Shown here piece by piece: positions 23,171 through 36,300 of a DNA stretch of 64,000 bases (its first letter is position 1; every line of letters begins with the position of its first letter). The notes below the pieces were generated by a model. That model had not been told where the DNA came from. It was given only the letters and a program-made list of their open reading frames with translations, and ran no database searches. Source of the DNA: Notamacropus eugenii (Eukaryota; Chordata; Mammalia; Diprotodontia; Macropodidae); NCBI RefSeq assembly GCF_028372415.1, contig NC_092877.1:389062342-389126341 (forward strand), in the 5' to 3' direction. A program made the position numbers and the translations under genes.

Positions 23171-23436
23171 GTGATCAATTTGTTGTTCCCAGAAAACCTC
23201 TGTCCCAGTGCCTTTTGAAATTCCTAGCGTGGAGGCTGGGCCCCGATAAGGTCTTTCTGCTCAGGCTGGCCAAGCTTCTGGCCCTTCCTCTAGAGCTAGA
23301 GGGTGGGGAGCACTCCTGCTCCTGCTCCTCCCCATGTATACTTCCCTGAATTACTTTGGTACGTGTCCCTCTGAGGAGAGGGGCAAGCTCCTCCAAGACA
23401 GGGATATGTTGGCCTTGTAGCACCTCTTTCCCGCTG

Positions 23437-23455
23437 CCCCCCCCCCCCCCCCCCC
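23437..23455. repeat. poly-C run (19 bases)
   Basis: An uninterrupted run of 19 C, immediately followed by 'agcacagagcc'. Its length is likely to vary between individuals or assemblies. Confidence 0.9.
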
Positions 23456-23999
23456 AGCACAGAGCCAGGCACTCAAGCATCATGGCTGTTCTCGTGAAAG
23501 TGGGATCTTGGTATTTTGCTCATCACACTTTTATCTTTTTGGGGAAAGTCTAGGATTAATTATAGTTACCTACTACACAAGGAACAATAAATTACATTTT
23601 TCTAAATCCTTGGAAAACAGACTGACTTATTGACTAGGGAGAAGCCTCAGAGGGATCCAGTACCTGGGGTTCCATGTACTAAACCAGTAGGTTTCATTCT
23701 TCGCTGGTCTGAGGTACCGACATTCAGGGATCAGCGACTGGTTGTCAGTCTGTCTGAATTGTTTCTGTGGCCACAGATGCTCTACACACTCTGCTCATGT
23801 CTCAGATAGTAATTAGTTCGAAATTGGATAGAGGCTTGAAGTGTGTGTGGATTTGATGAAAAGTGGTCAGAATCGTAACTTAGCCCGTTTCTGAGCTAGA
23901 CTGGATTTGGACCTGGGCCTGTGCAGTTGGTGAAATGGAATTGTTGGGTGAAGATGAGCTATCCCTTCCACAGAATGTGCTCATGGGGCTTCTCTGAAC

Positions 24000-24600
24000 T
24001 CAGATCTTCAAGGGGGTTTCTAGGTTTGATTGATGTGCCCTGATGGACAGATTAAATTTGTGTTGAACATAACTGGTTGCTGAGGAGTGGGATCTGTTCC
24101 TGGTGTGGTGTAGTTTGGGGTCTGCCTCAGTTTGTCCTTGGGCCCAGAGCTGATCATAGAACTGTCTGGGGTCAACTAGAAGACTCTGTAGTGGTTCTGA
24201 CTGCACCTTTCGGCATTCGAAGGCAGGCTCACACTAGGCCTGACTTGGCTCACTGGCTACATCTTCCCCTTTGGATAGTGGTGAAGTTGATTTTCAAGTC
24301 CAAATGGAGGGTTTCACATTTTGTCCCTATTAAATAGCATTTTGCAAGATTTTGTCAAAAGGACCTTTTCTTGGGTCCCAGTTTTGTTAGTGCTCCCTCC
24401 CCAGCCTTGTAGGTTTGCTCAGCATGTCATTTTTGCCCCTTTGGGTCACTGATAAAGGAGTTCAGAGCGGGACCCCAGCAGATCCCTTTGGCTCTCCTCT
24501 AGAGACTGTACTGGAGGCTGACATCAGTCCTTTGTGAATCTAGTTGCTTGTCAAAGTCCCTGCCAAGTTCTGTGTCATCTGTGAGTGGAGGAAGCTGAGC
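24000..24600 (-). mobile_element. CR1-like LINE fragment (antisense)
   Basis: The plus strand shows 'gaagttgattttcaagtcc', 'ttgtccctattaaatagcattttgcaag', 'gggtcactgataaagg', 'gaccccagcagatccctttgg' and 'ttgcttgtcaaagtccctgcc'. These are reverse-complement landmarks of the CR1/L3 reverse-transcriptase C-terminal region. The frame is lost. It is the same family as the sense copy at 6300-7425. Confidence 0.55.
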
Positions 24601-25379
24601 CTTCTGCAGAAGTGATGCATCTGCTTGTAACGTGAATGCAGCCCAGCACCCTTATTCGCTGTGGCTACTGCTGGTTCTGGCTGGGCCCACCAGCCTTGTT
24701 CCTCTGCTTCCTTTGTTCTCCCCTGCTCTTAGCAAAGTTAAAAAAAACAAAACAAAACAAAACAAACAACCCATTGTTCTTAATTTGTGTGAGAGAGTTG
24801 GCTTGTTTTGGCCTCGCACCTGAGGAGCAGTCCTCTGATTTACTTACTGGGTGACCTTGGGCAAGTCAGTTCAGCTCATGTCCTCCTACCATGTGGGTCC
24901 TGCATCCTCCAGATCTTGGGGCACTGTGACTCCTCACTGAGCCCTCCTCAGTCTCAGGCAGATAGCTTGGACTTCATTGGGATGCACGCACTTTGGTTCT
25001 CACCTCAGGAGCCAGGGGTCTTAATGTTCCTTTTCCTGAGTTGTTGGAAATTGGCTGTTCCAGAGTCTGGGGACCTCGTGAGCTCTACGTCTCCTGAAGC
25101 ACTGCTTCTCTTCATCTTTTTTATTGATTTTACCCAGTAGGGTATGTCCTTCTATTTCCAGGCCCTTATTTTCTCACCTGGTTTGTTGTAGCAGCCTCCT
25201 AGTCTCCTAATGTGTATGTGGGGGAGTCTTTCTGACAGAAGTCTTCATGGCTGTGTTGGTGAGAGGGAGGGGCCAGTCAATGCAGCACCAGGCCAGAATT
25301 TTCCAGCTTTCAGACCCAGACAAATAGCATGAATCTAACATCTCTACCATGTGACTGCCATCAAATGCTTGAGGACAGC

Positions 25380-25760
25380 TACTGTGACCGAGGACCATAG
25401 CCCTTCTGTGACTCGAACTCTAGGTCACAACCCTCCCAGTTGTCCTGCTCTGGACATTCTCCAGATCACTGAGGTCTGCCCATTCCTGGTAGTTCTGCCC
25501 CAGCTGATGCAACCTAAGACCCTATTTGCTTTCTTGGCAGCCATTTCATGTTGAGCTTCTAATCCCCTGACCCCTTGCCCCCCTCCACCCCCCCACCATT
25601 GCTTTCTCATCTCCACTGAACATCATCTTAGTACACTCAGCCTGATGGTTTTGCCTATGAAGATGTTTATAGAATCTGATTCTTTCATCCAGTGCATTAG
25701 CTCCCCTTCCCAGCTTTCTCCTGGTTTTGAGTAGAGCAGGAAATGTCAAGATGGGTAAGA
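25380..25760 (-). mobile_element. CR1-like LINE fragment (antisense), second copy
   Basis: The stretch contains 'ctccagatcactgaggtctgcccattcc', 'aacctaagaccctatttgctttcttggcagccatttcatgttgag', 'gaacatcatcttagtacactcagcctgatgg' and 'cattagctccccttcccagctttc'. These match the antisense CR1 phrases 'gctttcttggctgccatgtcac...' and 'cttattagattcagcccaatg'. The copy overlaps in consensus with the piece at 24000-24600, so the two are separate insertions or a rearranged one. Confidence 0.55.
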
Positions 25761-28589
25761 TTCCATTCAGCCAGGGCTTAGGGCTTTGTCCCCTCGTTGG
25801 TCACTGGGCCAGGATGTCCCAGGTAAGCTAACATGCCTCTGTCAGGAGCTGCACAGGACCAAAGCATATTCTGTGCCAGAGGACTCTGCTAGGGTGTCTT
25901 CCAGGACCCATGCCCATGCTACAAGGAGGCATTAGAGGAAGGCACTAAGATCACAGTGCCTCCAGACCACTCTCTGTACCTGGTATTTTTACCCTTGATG
26001 GACAGATGAGAAAACAGATGGGATTTGGTCCTGGCTGTGGCATTCTCTCCTTGATACTGTGTCCTCTCGCCCAGGGCAGCCTAGAGACCAGAACATCAAC
26101 TCTTAATTGGGATGGAAGCTCAGGAGGCATTATTTTCCTGTTTGCCACCAGGGTGAAGGCAGGGCTATAGAAATGTTCCCTGGAGAACCTCAGCCTGTCA
26201 TAAGTCTGGCATTTGGAGTCACCAGCCTAAGTACCATCTATAACCTTTAGGGAGTCTCTGACCCTCTCTGGGCCTGGTTGTCTCCAAAACTTCACCAACC
26301 TGGATGCTCCCTGCGAACTGCCAGCTTGGAATCCCTCCCCCTCAAGTCACACACAGCTGGGCTTGGTTGGCAGTTCTCTTCAGGAACAACGTCACTGCAG
26401 ACCTGAAGGGTGAGCCCCCAGGGTCCTGTGAAAGCTCTTTGCTTCCTAACCCCTCTCCCCTCACATACCTATTGGTTCTTCACCTTTCATTGTTTCCTTT
26501 GGTTTCTGTCCATCTGGGGGCAAATTCCCTGGTTTGGGACACAAGGCACCTGCTAATGCAGCCATATGCACTGCTCATCCTACCAGCTACCTGGCCCCCC
26601 TTTCCACCAACCTGAGTTGGGCCGTTGGATTTTTGAGTCCCACAGATTTTATCCTGTTTCATGAGCAGTCCTGTGTAGGTACAGCCTCCTTCAGGATCTG
26701 TCTGTGGACACCAGTGCAGTCCAGGAGGCTTGCCTCTTCTTCCTCACGTGGCCAGGCTTTTCCTTGGGCCACCATCCAGCCTTCTCACCTCAATTCTTTA
26801 GCAAACATGGAATTCCAAAATTGGGATTTCAAAGGCGATTGGGGCTATTCCCTGCTGTGCCAACCTCCCAAGGAGTCAGCCTGGCTCCTGCCCCTCTGCA
26901 GATCCAAGCCTAGCTATGGAGGGTCTTCGCAGAGTTCTTACCTCTGCTTATTACAGAGTTCTCTGTTTCTTTGTCTTCTGAAACACAGAACTTCAGTGTT
27001 CCTCTCCACCCCAGACCTGCCCTTGTATTTCTGGGCATGCACATAGGTAGTAGTAACGTCCCCTTAAAAACTCCCTGACCTCCCACGATCAAGACCTTCC
27101 GTGCCATCTTCATTGTACACAAGCAGGTGTGGTCATACCCGTAGAGCCAGCCATCACTTATAAATGTTCTGTCTTCATGACCCAAAGTTGGACATGTCCC
27201 TCTGTTCATTCTCTTATCCGTCCACCTCCCCCTTTGCCTTGTACTTTGCACCCTGGCCAGATCCTTCCCTGCTCTGCTGGTTCATTAACCTCTGCTTCAG
27301 CCTCACTCCCTCCACTCACAGTCTTGACCTTCCATTAGCTGGCTTTGCTGACCCACTAGTGAAAGATGCACCACTGCTCTGGCCAAATCCACTATCATGT
27401 CATGCTGTCTGTTCTCATCTGGGCCTCATGTTTGAGGGGACAAAGCCTTAGTTCTCCCTTGACCAGTGCCTGCACTCCCTTCAACAGACTTCTCCACAAA
27501 CTAGGGGTCAGCGGTTGGGCTACTGTGGACACCAACACCTCTCCACACAGTCACCCGTTGTGTCCTGATTCTTGTCTCCGAAGCAGAGATGACCTTTCTC
27601 TTGACCCAGGCCAGACTTTTCCTTCTTGTTTTTCCCAAGAGCTTGCCTGGTCAGTCTTCCCTTCCCTGTTTTCCCTATTTGACTGGCTTTTCATCCTTTA
27701 AAAACCCAAACCCCCAGCATGAGGCGTGGCCAGTTTCTCATTCCATCCCCCACAACTCTCTCCGTCTCACTGCTGAACTGCAGATGTCCTGCCACGTTAT
27801 CTGTCTCCTCTTCCTCGTTGCCTACTCCCCCTTTAAACCTTTATGGCCTAAATTCCATCACTTGGCTGGAAATGGTCTCTGTGGTCCCCAGCAAGGTTTC
27901 AGCAGCTGAATCTGATGCCCTTTTCCTGACGACCTCTCTGCAGCTTCTCCTGTTGCTGTGGGAGTGAATAGCCAGTGTCTGAGAACCATGGCTTAGAACC
28001 AGAGCACTGACAGGAGCTAGCCAGGGATGGAGTGCACCCAACAAAAATGGTGAGAATATTTGTCCTGCATCTTTCAGATTGAATCCAAAGGGCTGTGAGC
28101 TGAAAAGGTGGGAAAGGAAAAACCTGGGCAAGGAGACCCACCCATGGAGGTCCCAGAGAGATCAGGGACAGTGCTGGAAGAGGAACTGTTGACATAGTCA
28201 GAATCTCACAGGTCCCCAAAAGCCATTTATACCCAAATACCCAAAGTTTTGGCCCTAACACGAGGAAGCACATTTGATCTCATAGGTATGTATCACAGAG
28301 CCAGAATATGACTCTATCTGGATAATTTAAAATGGTGGCAAAGAGCCTGTGGGGGCAGGGGAGAAGACATTCTTACTGTATATTAAAAAGGGTTACTCAA
28401 GTGAGGGAAACTAGAAATCACAGGGGGAGGCCTGCTGGAGACCACTGGGGTGTGGATCAAAGTAGAAACAGAAGCAATTTTGTCCTCCGAGTATAATAAA
28501 AACCAGCGGGACAGAAAGAGGAAATGGATGGACAGTTCTGGAAACATCTTAATCCAGGCACAAAGGAAGGGGAGGGGAGTGAAGGAGTA

Positions 28590-29010
28590 GTTCAGTCATT
28601 CAGTCATTCATGAAGTATTGGTCTAAGTACTGGGGATACAAAAAAAAGGCCCCGCCCTCAAAGAGCTTAGAGTCTAACGGGGGAAACAAGCAAACAGATG
28701 TGTACAAATAAGCTACATACCAAATAAACAGGATGTGATGAAGTAAGGGAAGGCACAGAGTTAAGAGGGGTCAGAGGCTTCCAACTCCTTGGAGATGGGA
28801 TTTTGGGCAGGGCTTAAAGGAAGCCAGGGAGGTCAAGAGTTGAATTGGAAAAGGGAGAGCATCCCAGGACAGGATGGCCGGAGGGAAGTGTGTCCAGTGT
28901 GTGGAGCAGCAGGAGACCGGGTCACTGGATGGATGAAGACACATCAGGGAGTCAGGTGGAAGAAGGCTGGAAAGGGAGGAGGGTTAGGAAGGGCTATAAA
29001 AGGGAAGCAG
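28590..29010 (-). mobile_element. L2-like LINE (antisense)
   Basis: The landmarks on plus are 'cagtcattcagtcattcatgaagtattgg', 'actggggatacaaaaaaaagg', 'gccctcaaagagcttagagtctaacgggggaaacaagcaaacagatgtgtacaaata', 'aaggaagccagggaggtcaagag' and 'ggatggatgaagac'. This is a fairly complete reverse complement of the L2-type 3' region. Confidence 0.65.
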
Positions 29011-30362
29011 CATTTCTCCTTTGCTGTCTGCCAAAAGTGGAGCATCAAGAACTGACTTGCCGGAAGGATAACTTCATGCCCTAAAAGGTAGAGACGGACG
29101 CAGTAGCAGAAACACTTTGTAGGGTCCCTTTATGAGCAACGATGGCGTCTCCTCAATGGAATTGGAAAGACTGCCAGTACGTCAGCTGCACAGATATTTC
29201 ACTTGTGCTGACTTTTAAAAACTAACCTTTTCAGCCCAAGAGAGAATTGGAATCAGGGAGCGTCCTTCTCCCCCTCCCCCCACCATATGACCCCTGCACC
29301 TTTACCAAAGGACAATAGTGGGCCAATAGATTTGTCTTTTCCCTGCTGACCGTTAGCCCCGCATGTTATAGAGGGGTTGCTCACCCCATAGGAAACACTC
29401 CATTTGCAGTGAGCATAGAGACATGGAGAGTAGGAAGCCAAGTGGCCCCTGCCTTTGGTGGACTGAGCCAAAGGACTCATTCAGCAGACATGCTGCCCCC
29501 AGGAGGTCACCACAAGAAGGGCCTTGTGGTACCATGAAGTGAGTTGCATCCCACGTGGGTTACCTGCCCACCCTTCCCACTGATGCTGTGGTTCTTACTA
29601 TGGTATTTTGGTAAATGCCTTTGTTTATAGAGTTTCTACTGACTGACTGTTCTAGGTAAGCTCATGGGTGGGGGCTTATGAGTTTTAGTTTGAGAAATCT
29701 GGATGACTTTGAACCTGTGAGCAGTCACCCCACCCCACCCTCACCCCACTGGCCAAGGACTCAACCTGCAACCTTGTGAGGACCAATTTGGGGAAAGGCC
29801 TGAAATAAGTCCATCTGAACACAGGGCTAGAACACAGCCAAAGGCTGCTCTGGTTCACCGCATCATCACAGCTATCCATGGAACCCTCTTTGGATGCATC
29901 TTAAGAGTTGCCACAATCAGCCAAGCAGTTCAGGCCTGGGGGGTGGGGCAGTAGACCACTTTGCCTGCACTCCGTACTCACCACTAGCGCCCCTTAGGGC
30001 CCATGATCTTAAAGCACACACAGAACGAAGCCCAACCAAAAATGTTGCAGGGAGGAGGCTGAACTGCTATGGGGCTTCCAGGTGGCCACTGAGCTCCATC
30101 AGCCCCATTCTAACAAAGAAGACACTGAGGGAAAGGTCAAAGTGCAGGTGGCTTACCCAGAGCTGCAGCTGGCTCGGCTGTGGGTTCACCAAGTGGATCC
30201 AGTCAAACTGGTGGAAATCCTCGGCTTTATGAAATGGCTGCCAGGCATTGGCTGCCCTCATGTTTCTTATACTTGGAACATTTATTCCTTAACTATACAA
30301 AAGAAATGAGTTTTGTTTTTTGCTCTGGACCTTTATGTTTTACAGTAGTTATTAACCAGTCT

Positions 30363-30460
30363 ATCAACAAGCATTTATTAAGCGCTTACTGTATTAGGGA
30401 CACAGCACCAGATGCCCCCTGCCCTCAGGGAGTTTACAGCCTAATTGAGGAGTCCCAGCA
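30363..30460 (-). mobile_element. L2-like LINE 3' end (antisense)
   Basis: The order 'caacaagcatttattaagcgcttactgtattagggacacagcacc' then 'ccctgccctcagggagtttacagcctaattgaggag' is the reverse complement of an L2-type 3' end. Confidence 0.6.
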
Positions 30461-30949
30461 TGGGAGGTTTTGGGGTTCAGAGTTCCCTGGCAATCCTTGA
30501 GGCAGGTGGGAGTGATGTTTGAAGTAAAGGGGTGGAGACTGGTGACAGTCACGGAGGGAGGAAGACTGGGCATCCCCCAGGAGGAGGAGGAGAAGGTGGG
30601 GTGGAAGGTGAAAGGGAGAACAAAGCGGGGGGCAATCAGCCACCCCCACAGGCAGAGGGTCAAGAGCAAAGGCCAGATCCAAGATGGAGAGGGGCAGGTA
30701 GGGAAACCATCTGAAGAGCTGGATGAGAACCACAAGTGGGCAGGCTCCTGCACGAGGGGTGTGGCAAGAAGGGGGGCCTCCACCCCCTCTCTGGATTCCA
30801 ATTAAGGGCTCCTTGAGGGTGGGGTTTGGCTTTCTCTTTGTATGATGGTGACAACCAACTGGTATGTCACATCCACCATGGGCACCTTCCAGACAGTATC
30901 TGGATGGATCCTCAGAACAACCTGGGAGTGATGCGCTGCGATGATCCCC

Positions 30950-31075
30950 TTTTATCGGTGAGAAGACAGAGGCAAATAAAGGTGAAGTTTCTTGCTGAAA
31001 GTCACACAGCTACTGGGTGTCTGAGGCCACATTAGAACTCTCCAGGCCCAGCCCTCCATCTACCATGATACCTCC
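30950..31075 (-). mobile_element. marsupial-type SINE (antisense), partial
   Basis: The plus strand reads 'atccccttttatcggtgagaagacagaggcaaataaaggtgaagt', 'gctgaaagtcacacagctactgggtgtctgaggccacattagaactc' and 'ccctccatctaccatgatacctcc', the reverse complement of the MAR1/WALLSI-like SINE. Confidence 0.65.
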
Positions 31076-31289
31076 TGCTTATTAGTGTTTGTTGAACAAC
31101 TGACTGATTGACCTGGTCTTAGGCAAGGTTCTGGGCACCAAGGCCACAGTGATTTTCCTAAGGTGAAGGTCTGATCCTGCTCTTTATTCCCTTCCTTAAA
31201 ACAAAGAAAAAGAAAAAATCCAAAGCGCCAGTGACTTTCTGTTACTTCTGGGATTAAATTGAATTCTACAGTTTGGCATTTAAAGGTGG

Positions 31290-31395
31290 GAACTGGGTGC
31301 ACTGGCTAAAGTGCCAGACTGTGAGTCTGGAAGACCTGAGTTCTAATGTGGCCTCACTCCCTCACTCACTAGCTGTGTGACCCCAGGCAAGTTTG
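31290..31395 (+). mobile_element. tRNA-derived SINE (sense), partial
   Basis: The stretch reads 'tgcactggctaaagtgccagactgtgagtctggaagacctgagttctaatgtggcc' and then 'actagctgtgtgaccccaggcaag'. It ends abruptly and is followed within 20 bases by another SINE of the same type, suggesting one inserted next to the tail of the other. Confidence 0.7.
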
Positions 31396-31409
31396 GCAGT
31401 TTGAAAACT

Positions 31410-31590
31410 ATGGGGCGCCACAGTGCACAGAGCGCTGGACCTGGAGTTAGGAAGACTCATCTTCCCAGACAGGTTCAAATCTGGCCTCAGACACTTCCTA
31501 GCTGTGTGACCCCAGCCAAATCACTTAGCCTTGTTTGCCTCAGTTTCCAAGAAAACCCCAAATGAGTATGACTAACAACAAAATGAGGGT
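31410..31590 (+). mobile_element. tRNA-derived SINE (sense)
   Basis: The head is 'ggggcgccacagtgcacagagcgctggacctggagttaggaagactcatc', the core 'tcaaatctggcctcagacacttcctagctgtgtgacc' and the tail 'gtttgcctcagtttccaagaaaaccccaaatgagtatgac'. Head, core and tail are all present, so the copy is nearly complete and moderately young. Confidence 0.78.
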
Positions 31591-32939
31591 CATTAGCACA
31601 TTATAGGGCCTGCCACATAGGGAGCACATCATGTCCTAGCACCCTCCTACCTCTCCCAGCCCACCCCAGCCTCTGAGCTTCCTGGGAGGTGACCTGCCCC
31701 TTACTTTGCCTGGACCTCCTATGGACCTACTTGGGTGCTTGGAGCATACTGGGGGTGGGGTGGGTGCAGTGGGTCTTTTTAGGGCTGTGACTCCTGCCCT
31801 GATTATGGGCTGGTTAGCATCTGGGTCAGTTAGTGTAGTCACTCAGTAAGACAGGCCAGTAAGAAAAGTTGGTACAAACTGCACTCTCCAAAGACCATGA
31901 CACTGTGTCCTCCTGGTACCTACAGAATTCTGGGGAGGGGCTCAGGTGGCCAAGCGGTCACTCTCAGTTCCCGGGTGATGGAATTCCTATCCCTCCAGCT
32001 CAAGGAAGCTCAGATGAGCTTCCTTAAGGGGCACCAGGTGAAGATGTGAGCCTTTACCCAGCGTGCCCTTGGCTCCCAGGCCAGATGTGACCATCAGATG
32101 TAGATGGTCCCTCTTCTAGGACCATGGCCAGCACAGGAGTTCTCTGCTCCCCCACTTTCCTCCCACCTCTGTCCTCCCTGAAGTTTCCAGGACCCTTCAC
32201 ACTTCATCTAAAGCAGATTGGCTGGGATGTACTGATTGACACTTCTTTTCCCCTCCTGAAGGTATCAGCATTTCATGACTTACTGGGTCTGACTCAAGTA
32301 ACACCATAGGCTTCCATGCTTGCTGTGTAGCCCTCATTAGAACAGAAGCTCTTTGAGGGCATTTGGTCTGGTGCCTGACACCTTGCCAGGGATTCATAAG
32401 TGCTGGTAGATCAAGGGGACAGGTTGTGGTCCTGGGTTGGCCTCAGTGGCCTTAGGGTTACTCCAGGGCTAGAGCTCCCACTGGCAGTGCCTTAGCCGTG
32501 CCTGGGTGACTACTTGCCTGTGCACGGGTATGTAGGCTGATCTCCTCCTGGATGCTCGATGTGCCAACTGAAGCTCCCCACTACTGGGGGGGCACACCCT
32601 GGGAGCTGGGGGCTTGGGCTCTAGGTCCATGCAGCCCCCACTCTGGTGGGCTTTCTTCATCTCCCTCATCCTCCTGAAAAAACAGGTTGAATTAAACCAC
32701 TCAACAGCTCCCTGTGGGTGCTGGGGAAGAACACTGTCCATCCATCCCAGCTCCCAACAGTTTGCCTCTGTCCTGTCTTTCCAGCCACACAGCCTGACTT
32801 CCTGGTACTGATGGGGTGCTTGGGTACATGTACTTAGGCCCCAATTCCAAATCATATTTCTCTTTAAAAATCACATTTCTCTCTAGTCTCAAAACGCTAT
32901 TGCTGCATCCTGCGCAGCAGAGTTTGAACTGGGGTCATC

Positions 32940-33347
32940 TGTAAGGGGACAGGAGCGCATGCAGGAACAGAAGAGAGCACACAGACACCAAACTGTTGAA
33001 GGCATAGCCTGGGCAGGCTCGGGAACAAGTGACTGCCCACTGCCCCAAGCCCCTTCGGGAGTCAAGTTTTACTTAGAAATTGATGTCATGGTTACATCCG
33101 AAGATAAGGCGATGCAAACATACATTTCCTGGGAGAGCGCAGAGATATACAGTGTGTAAGTTTTACAACCCTTACAATATTTAACTTTTACGACCCTGTC
33201 TTCACGATACAGAATTCTATACAACGTACTTAGGGGATATTCTGCCCAGCTGGGTTCCCAAGGAGGCATGCTTGACCTCACAGTCATGTCCCTGCTGTTG
33301 CATATACAACTTTTGCGGCTCATGAAGCTGCAGGCTGGAGTCCCGCA
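32940..33347 (-). repeat. LTR of the fossil ERV2-like element
   Basis: The block begins TG and ends CA on the minus strand and sits directly after a polypurine tract. Its right-hand 130 bases recur at 38843-38980 in the same orientation. On the minus strand, 'agtaaaacttgactccc' followed by 'gtttggtgtctgtgtgctc' looks like the R-U5 end of class II LTRs. Confidence 0.6.
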
Positions 33348-36300
33348 TATCCCCCTTTTGTTTTCTGTAATTTATGAAGGTGCAAGCAGTAAAGCATCTG
33401 AGGTTGCATATCATGAAGAGCAGTCCTGGTCTGCAGAAAACAACATAGAGAAATTATTATTCTACAGAAACCAAGAAGACCAAGCACATTTCTTAGGCCA
33501 AAAATTTGTCTAGGATCCAAGGATTTCATTCCATTTAAACATTCCTCTGCAACAGAGGAAGGGACTGAATTTAATTTTGCTCTTTCTAGGTTCTTAATTT
33601 CATCGTGTAATCTCAGTAGATCGAGGGTGCTATTGTGCCTCCCCCAGGCTCCTAGAAGATGAGCTTTAATCTGGGGCCAACTATAGACTTGAAATGTATT
33701 TTAAAGCAGTTAAACAATATTGCCAATGCCAAGGTAAGGACAACTGCTCTTGTACAGCCTCTACCTTTGTTCCAAGCCAGTATGTGGCCTCTTTTAGACT
33801 ACCTACTTCATCATGGTAGGTGCATCCAGAATGTCTGCCCAGGATAGCTGTGTTTTCTTTACCATTAACATGCCATAACATAGTATACGTCCACAAAATA
33901 TTAAGTAAGATACGGAAAAAGTTCCATTATACAAGATAGTGTCTCAGGTTAAGGGTCTCATAAAGTATGCTAAGTCAGTTCTATCTGGCCTTGTTGACAT
34001 AAGAAGAGGTATTCCCTAAGTTTACTTCAGAGAACAAAGAGACTTTTAGGTCCAGACTCTTCTTCTGATTAATTAATTCAAGTTCTGAGCCTTATTAAAG
34101 TCCAAAAATGATATTAAATATTATCATTTCCTCCTTTTGGTCAAAGGCAAGTCAAAGACTTTGCCTTTAGACCAAGAAAGGTATGGAAAAACTCTAAATA
34201 ACCAGTCCTGGTTCAAAGTCCTGGCAAAGGGTTCAGGTAGGGAGGGAGTTGTTCTTCATGCAGGGTCTGGTCTGGACTCTTGGGAAAGCTGTCCACATCT
34301 GATGTCATCTTTTTCAGGCCCTTTTGAAACCAGAGGGCAAGGTCTCCTATGGATTCAGATGTCCACTCAGGAGCAGGGGCAATGGATGTCACAGATGGAT
34401 CCAAGAGTCTACACAGAAAGACCTGACAGGGCCTCCCATAAGACACATGATTTGATAATTGAGAGGAAACAGTACTACATAGCTGACATGGCTTAAAAGC
34501 ACAAAGAAATAGTTCAGTTTCCCAGCCATGCAGGGCTAGATTCAAACAACACAATGAAGTTTTCCTCACATTCACAAAGCCGCATTATTACATTAGGTTA
34601 GGTACAGATTAAACTTAGACGGCTCACAATAGACTAATTTTCAGAAGGGAGATTTACATGTCACCAGGATAAGCAAGAAAACTTAAACATGAACCACAGA
34701 AATCGGTGCTAACTAAACAATTACCAATGTTAACGAGCATTAACTTCCTGGTATCCCAGTAATCCATTCTTAATATCCATTTAAACATCACTTTTTGAAT
34801 CCCAGATTTCTCATGTAGTTATCTGATGCAGACATATCCTTTCTTTGACAACAGGTTTTATTCTTGGGACAGTTCAAAAAGGGAATTCTGCTTCTTTGGC
34901 TTGGATCTAAGAGTTCCCAGATAATTCTGACAATGTAAATTAGTACAATCTCCTAAAATTTTTTCTCCCTTTTTTTTTAAACTTCATAGAATTTCAGTTT
35001 GTATATCATTTGCTGTTCTATCCTTACCTAAATCCTGTACCTGGTATAAGAATCTTTTAAAACATGAGGGTCTAACCATAAAATGAACTCATCTGCCTTT
35101 TAAAATTATTAGACAGGTACTTTAAGAGAGAAGAAATAATTTCACTTGTTTTTACCACTATCTTATACAATTTTTGTGCCAATCCAAATTTGAGATCTTA
35201 TTATCAAAACATGAGAAATTCTAGGAGCCAATCACATGCATCTGCATATAAGTCTTAGAGAAATCAGTCCGATCCTGTCGCTTTTCCTCAAAATTTGCTC
35301 TCCTATTTAATTTGACATCTATCACATTACATCTTTGTCTTATTGCCTGGTCTAATCATTTCCTCCTTTGGAGGATGTTATCTCTATACTATATTTATTT
35401 ATTTGGCCAGGAATGTAGGTTAAAGTTGTAAACTATTCATTCCTGCATCTCATTATAATAACTCAGAGATGTTCCTATTTCCATTTATTATTTAATAGAC
35501 TTAATACTGTACTTACAGAACTTCTTGATTATAGAGATTTGCTATAAAAGAAAAAGAAGGACAATGTCATTTATCTTAACAGAAGGAAAGAACTTTCTTA
35601 GCTCTGTTTGACTCAGGAATGAGCCATTATCTGATAGCTAATCATGTGGTCACCAGATGCTGAAAGCAAGACTTAGGAGTGATCAGGTGGGGAATTTCCT
35701 TTTTCAGAAAGGAAATAGCACATTTGGGAAACAGAGTTAGGAAGATCCTACCCAGGCTGCGTCCAAGGTCGTCTTCAAAACCTTTGCAGGCATCCACCAT
35801 TCTCAGCCTGCAGTACATGTCAATTGGCTTTATAACTGAGACAACCATTCCTGTAATCAGAGCTAAAACAATAGTAAATCGCAGTCCCAATCTTAAATAG
35901 CAAATAAATATTGGCTGATATCCCTCAGGCAGGGCCATCTGAAACTTGACTGAGCTATGATTCATCAAATCAATTTACATCATTTTTCCTGTCTTCTTAA
36001 AATAGTTCCTCACACTCTCTAAACACACTTAAATAATCTAAAACTGATCCAAAAGTATCCAGAACAACTATCTAGGGACAAGAGAGGTTTAGACAACCCA
36101 CGTTTGTTCCCAAACCTTATCTGCCTTCTAGATTTTAAATCAAAACTTTATCTTTTCAAATCTCTCGATCCTTTTCTTCAGATTATCCAGCTTTCCTTTA
36201 CATTTTAACCAGAAGACAAGATAGTTCATCAGTTATTACTTTCACTAACATAACTTGAACAAAGCAAAGAGGTTAACGGCTAACCTCATAGACTGACGAA

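Larger units (their letters stand above)
22400..32939. other. intergenic DERL2-DHX33, left part
   Basis: No gene is recognised. The open frames present are short and repeat-derived or uninformative. Identified contents are L2-like pieces (22640-23170, 28590-29010, 30363-30460), CR1-like antisense pieces (about 24000-24600 and 25380-25760), SINEs (30950-31590), a 19-base C run at 23437-23455 and an AAACA-rich tract at about 24740-24770. The pyrimidine-rich stretch 26300-27960 resembles decayed LINE 3' sequence, but I cannot name it. Positions 29020-30340 and 31600-32900 show nothing I can name. Confidence 0.6.

Noticed and set aside
22820-27909. Several 80-170 residue plus-strand frames rich in S, P, L and C
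   Set aside because: Pyrimidine-rich repeat-derived DNA gives such frames. None has a domain or a conserved neighbour.
35642-35968. 108-residue hydrophobic minus-strand frame
   Set aside because: It lies inside the fossil ERV interior and is treated as part of that remnant, not as a separate gene.
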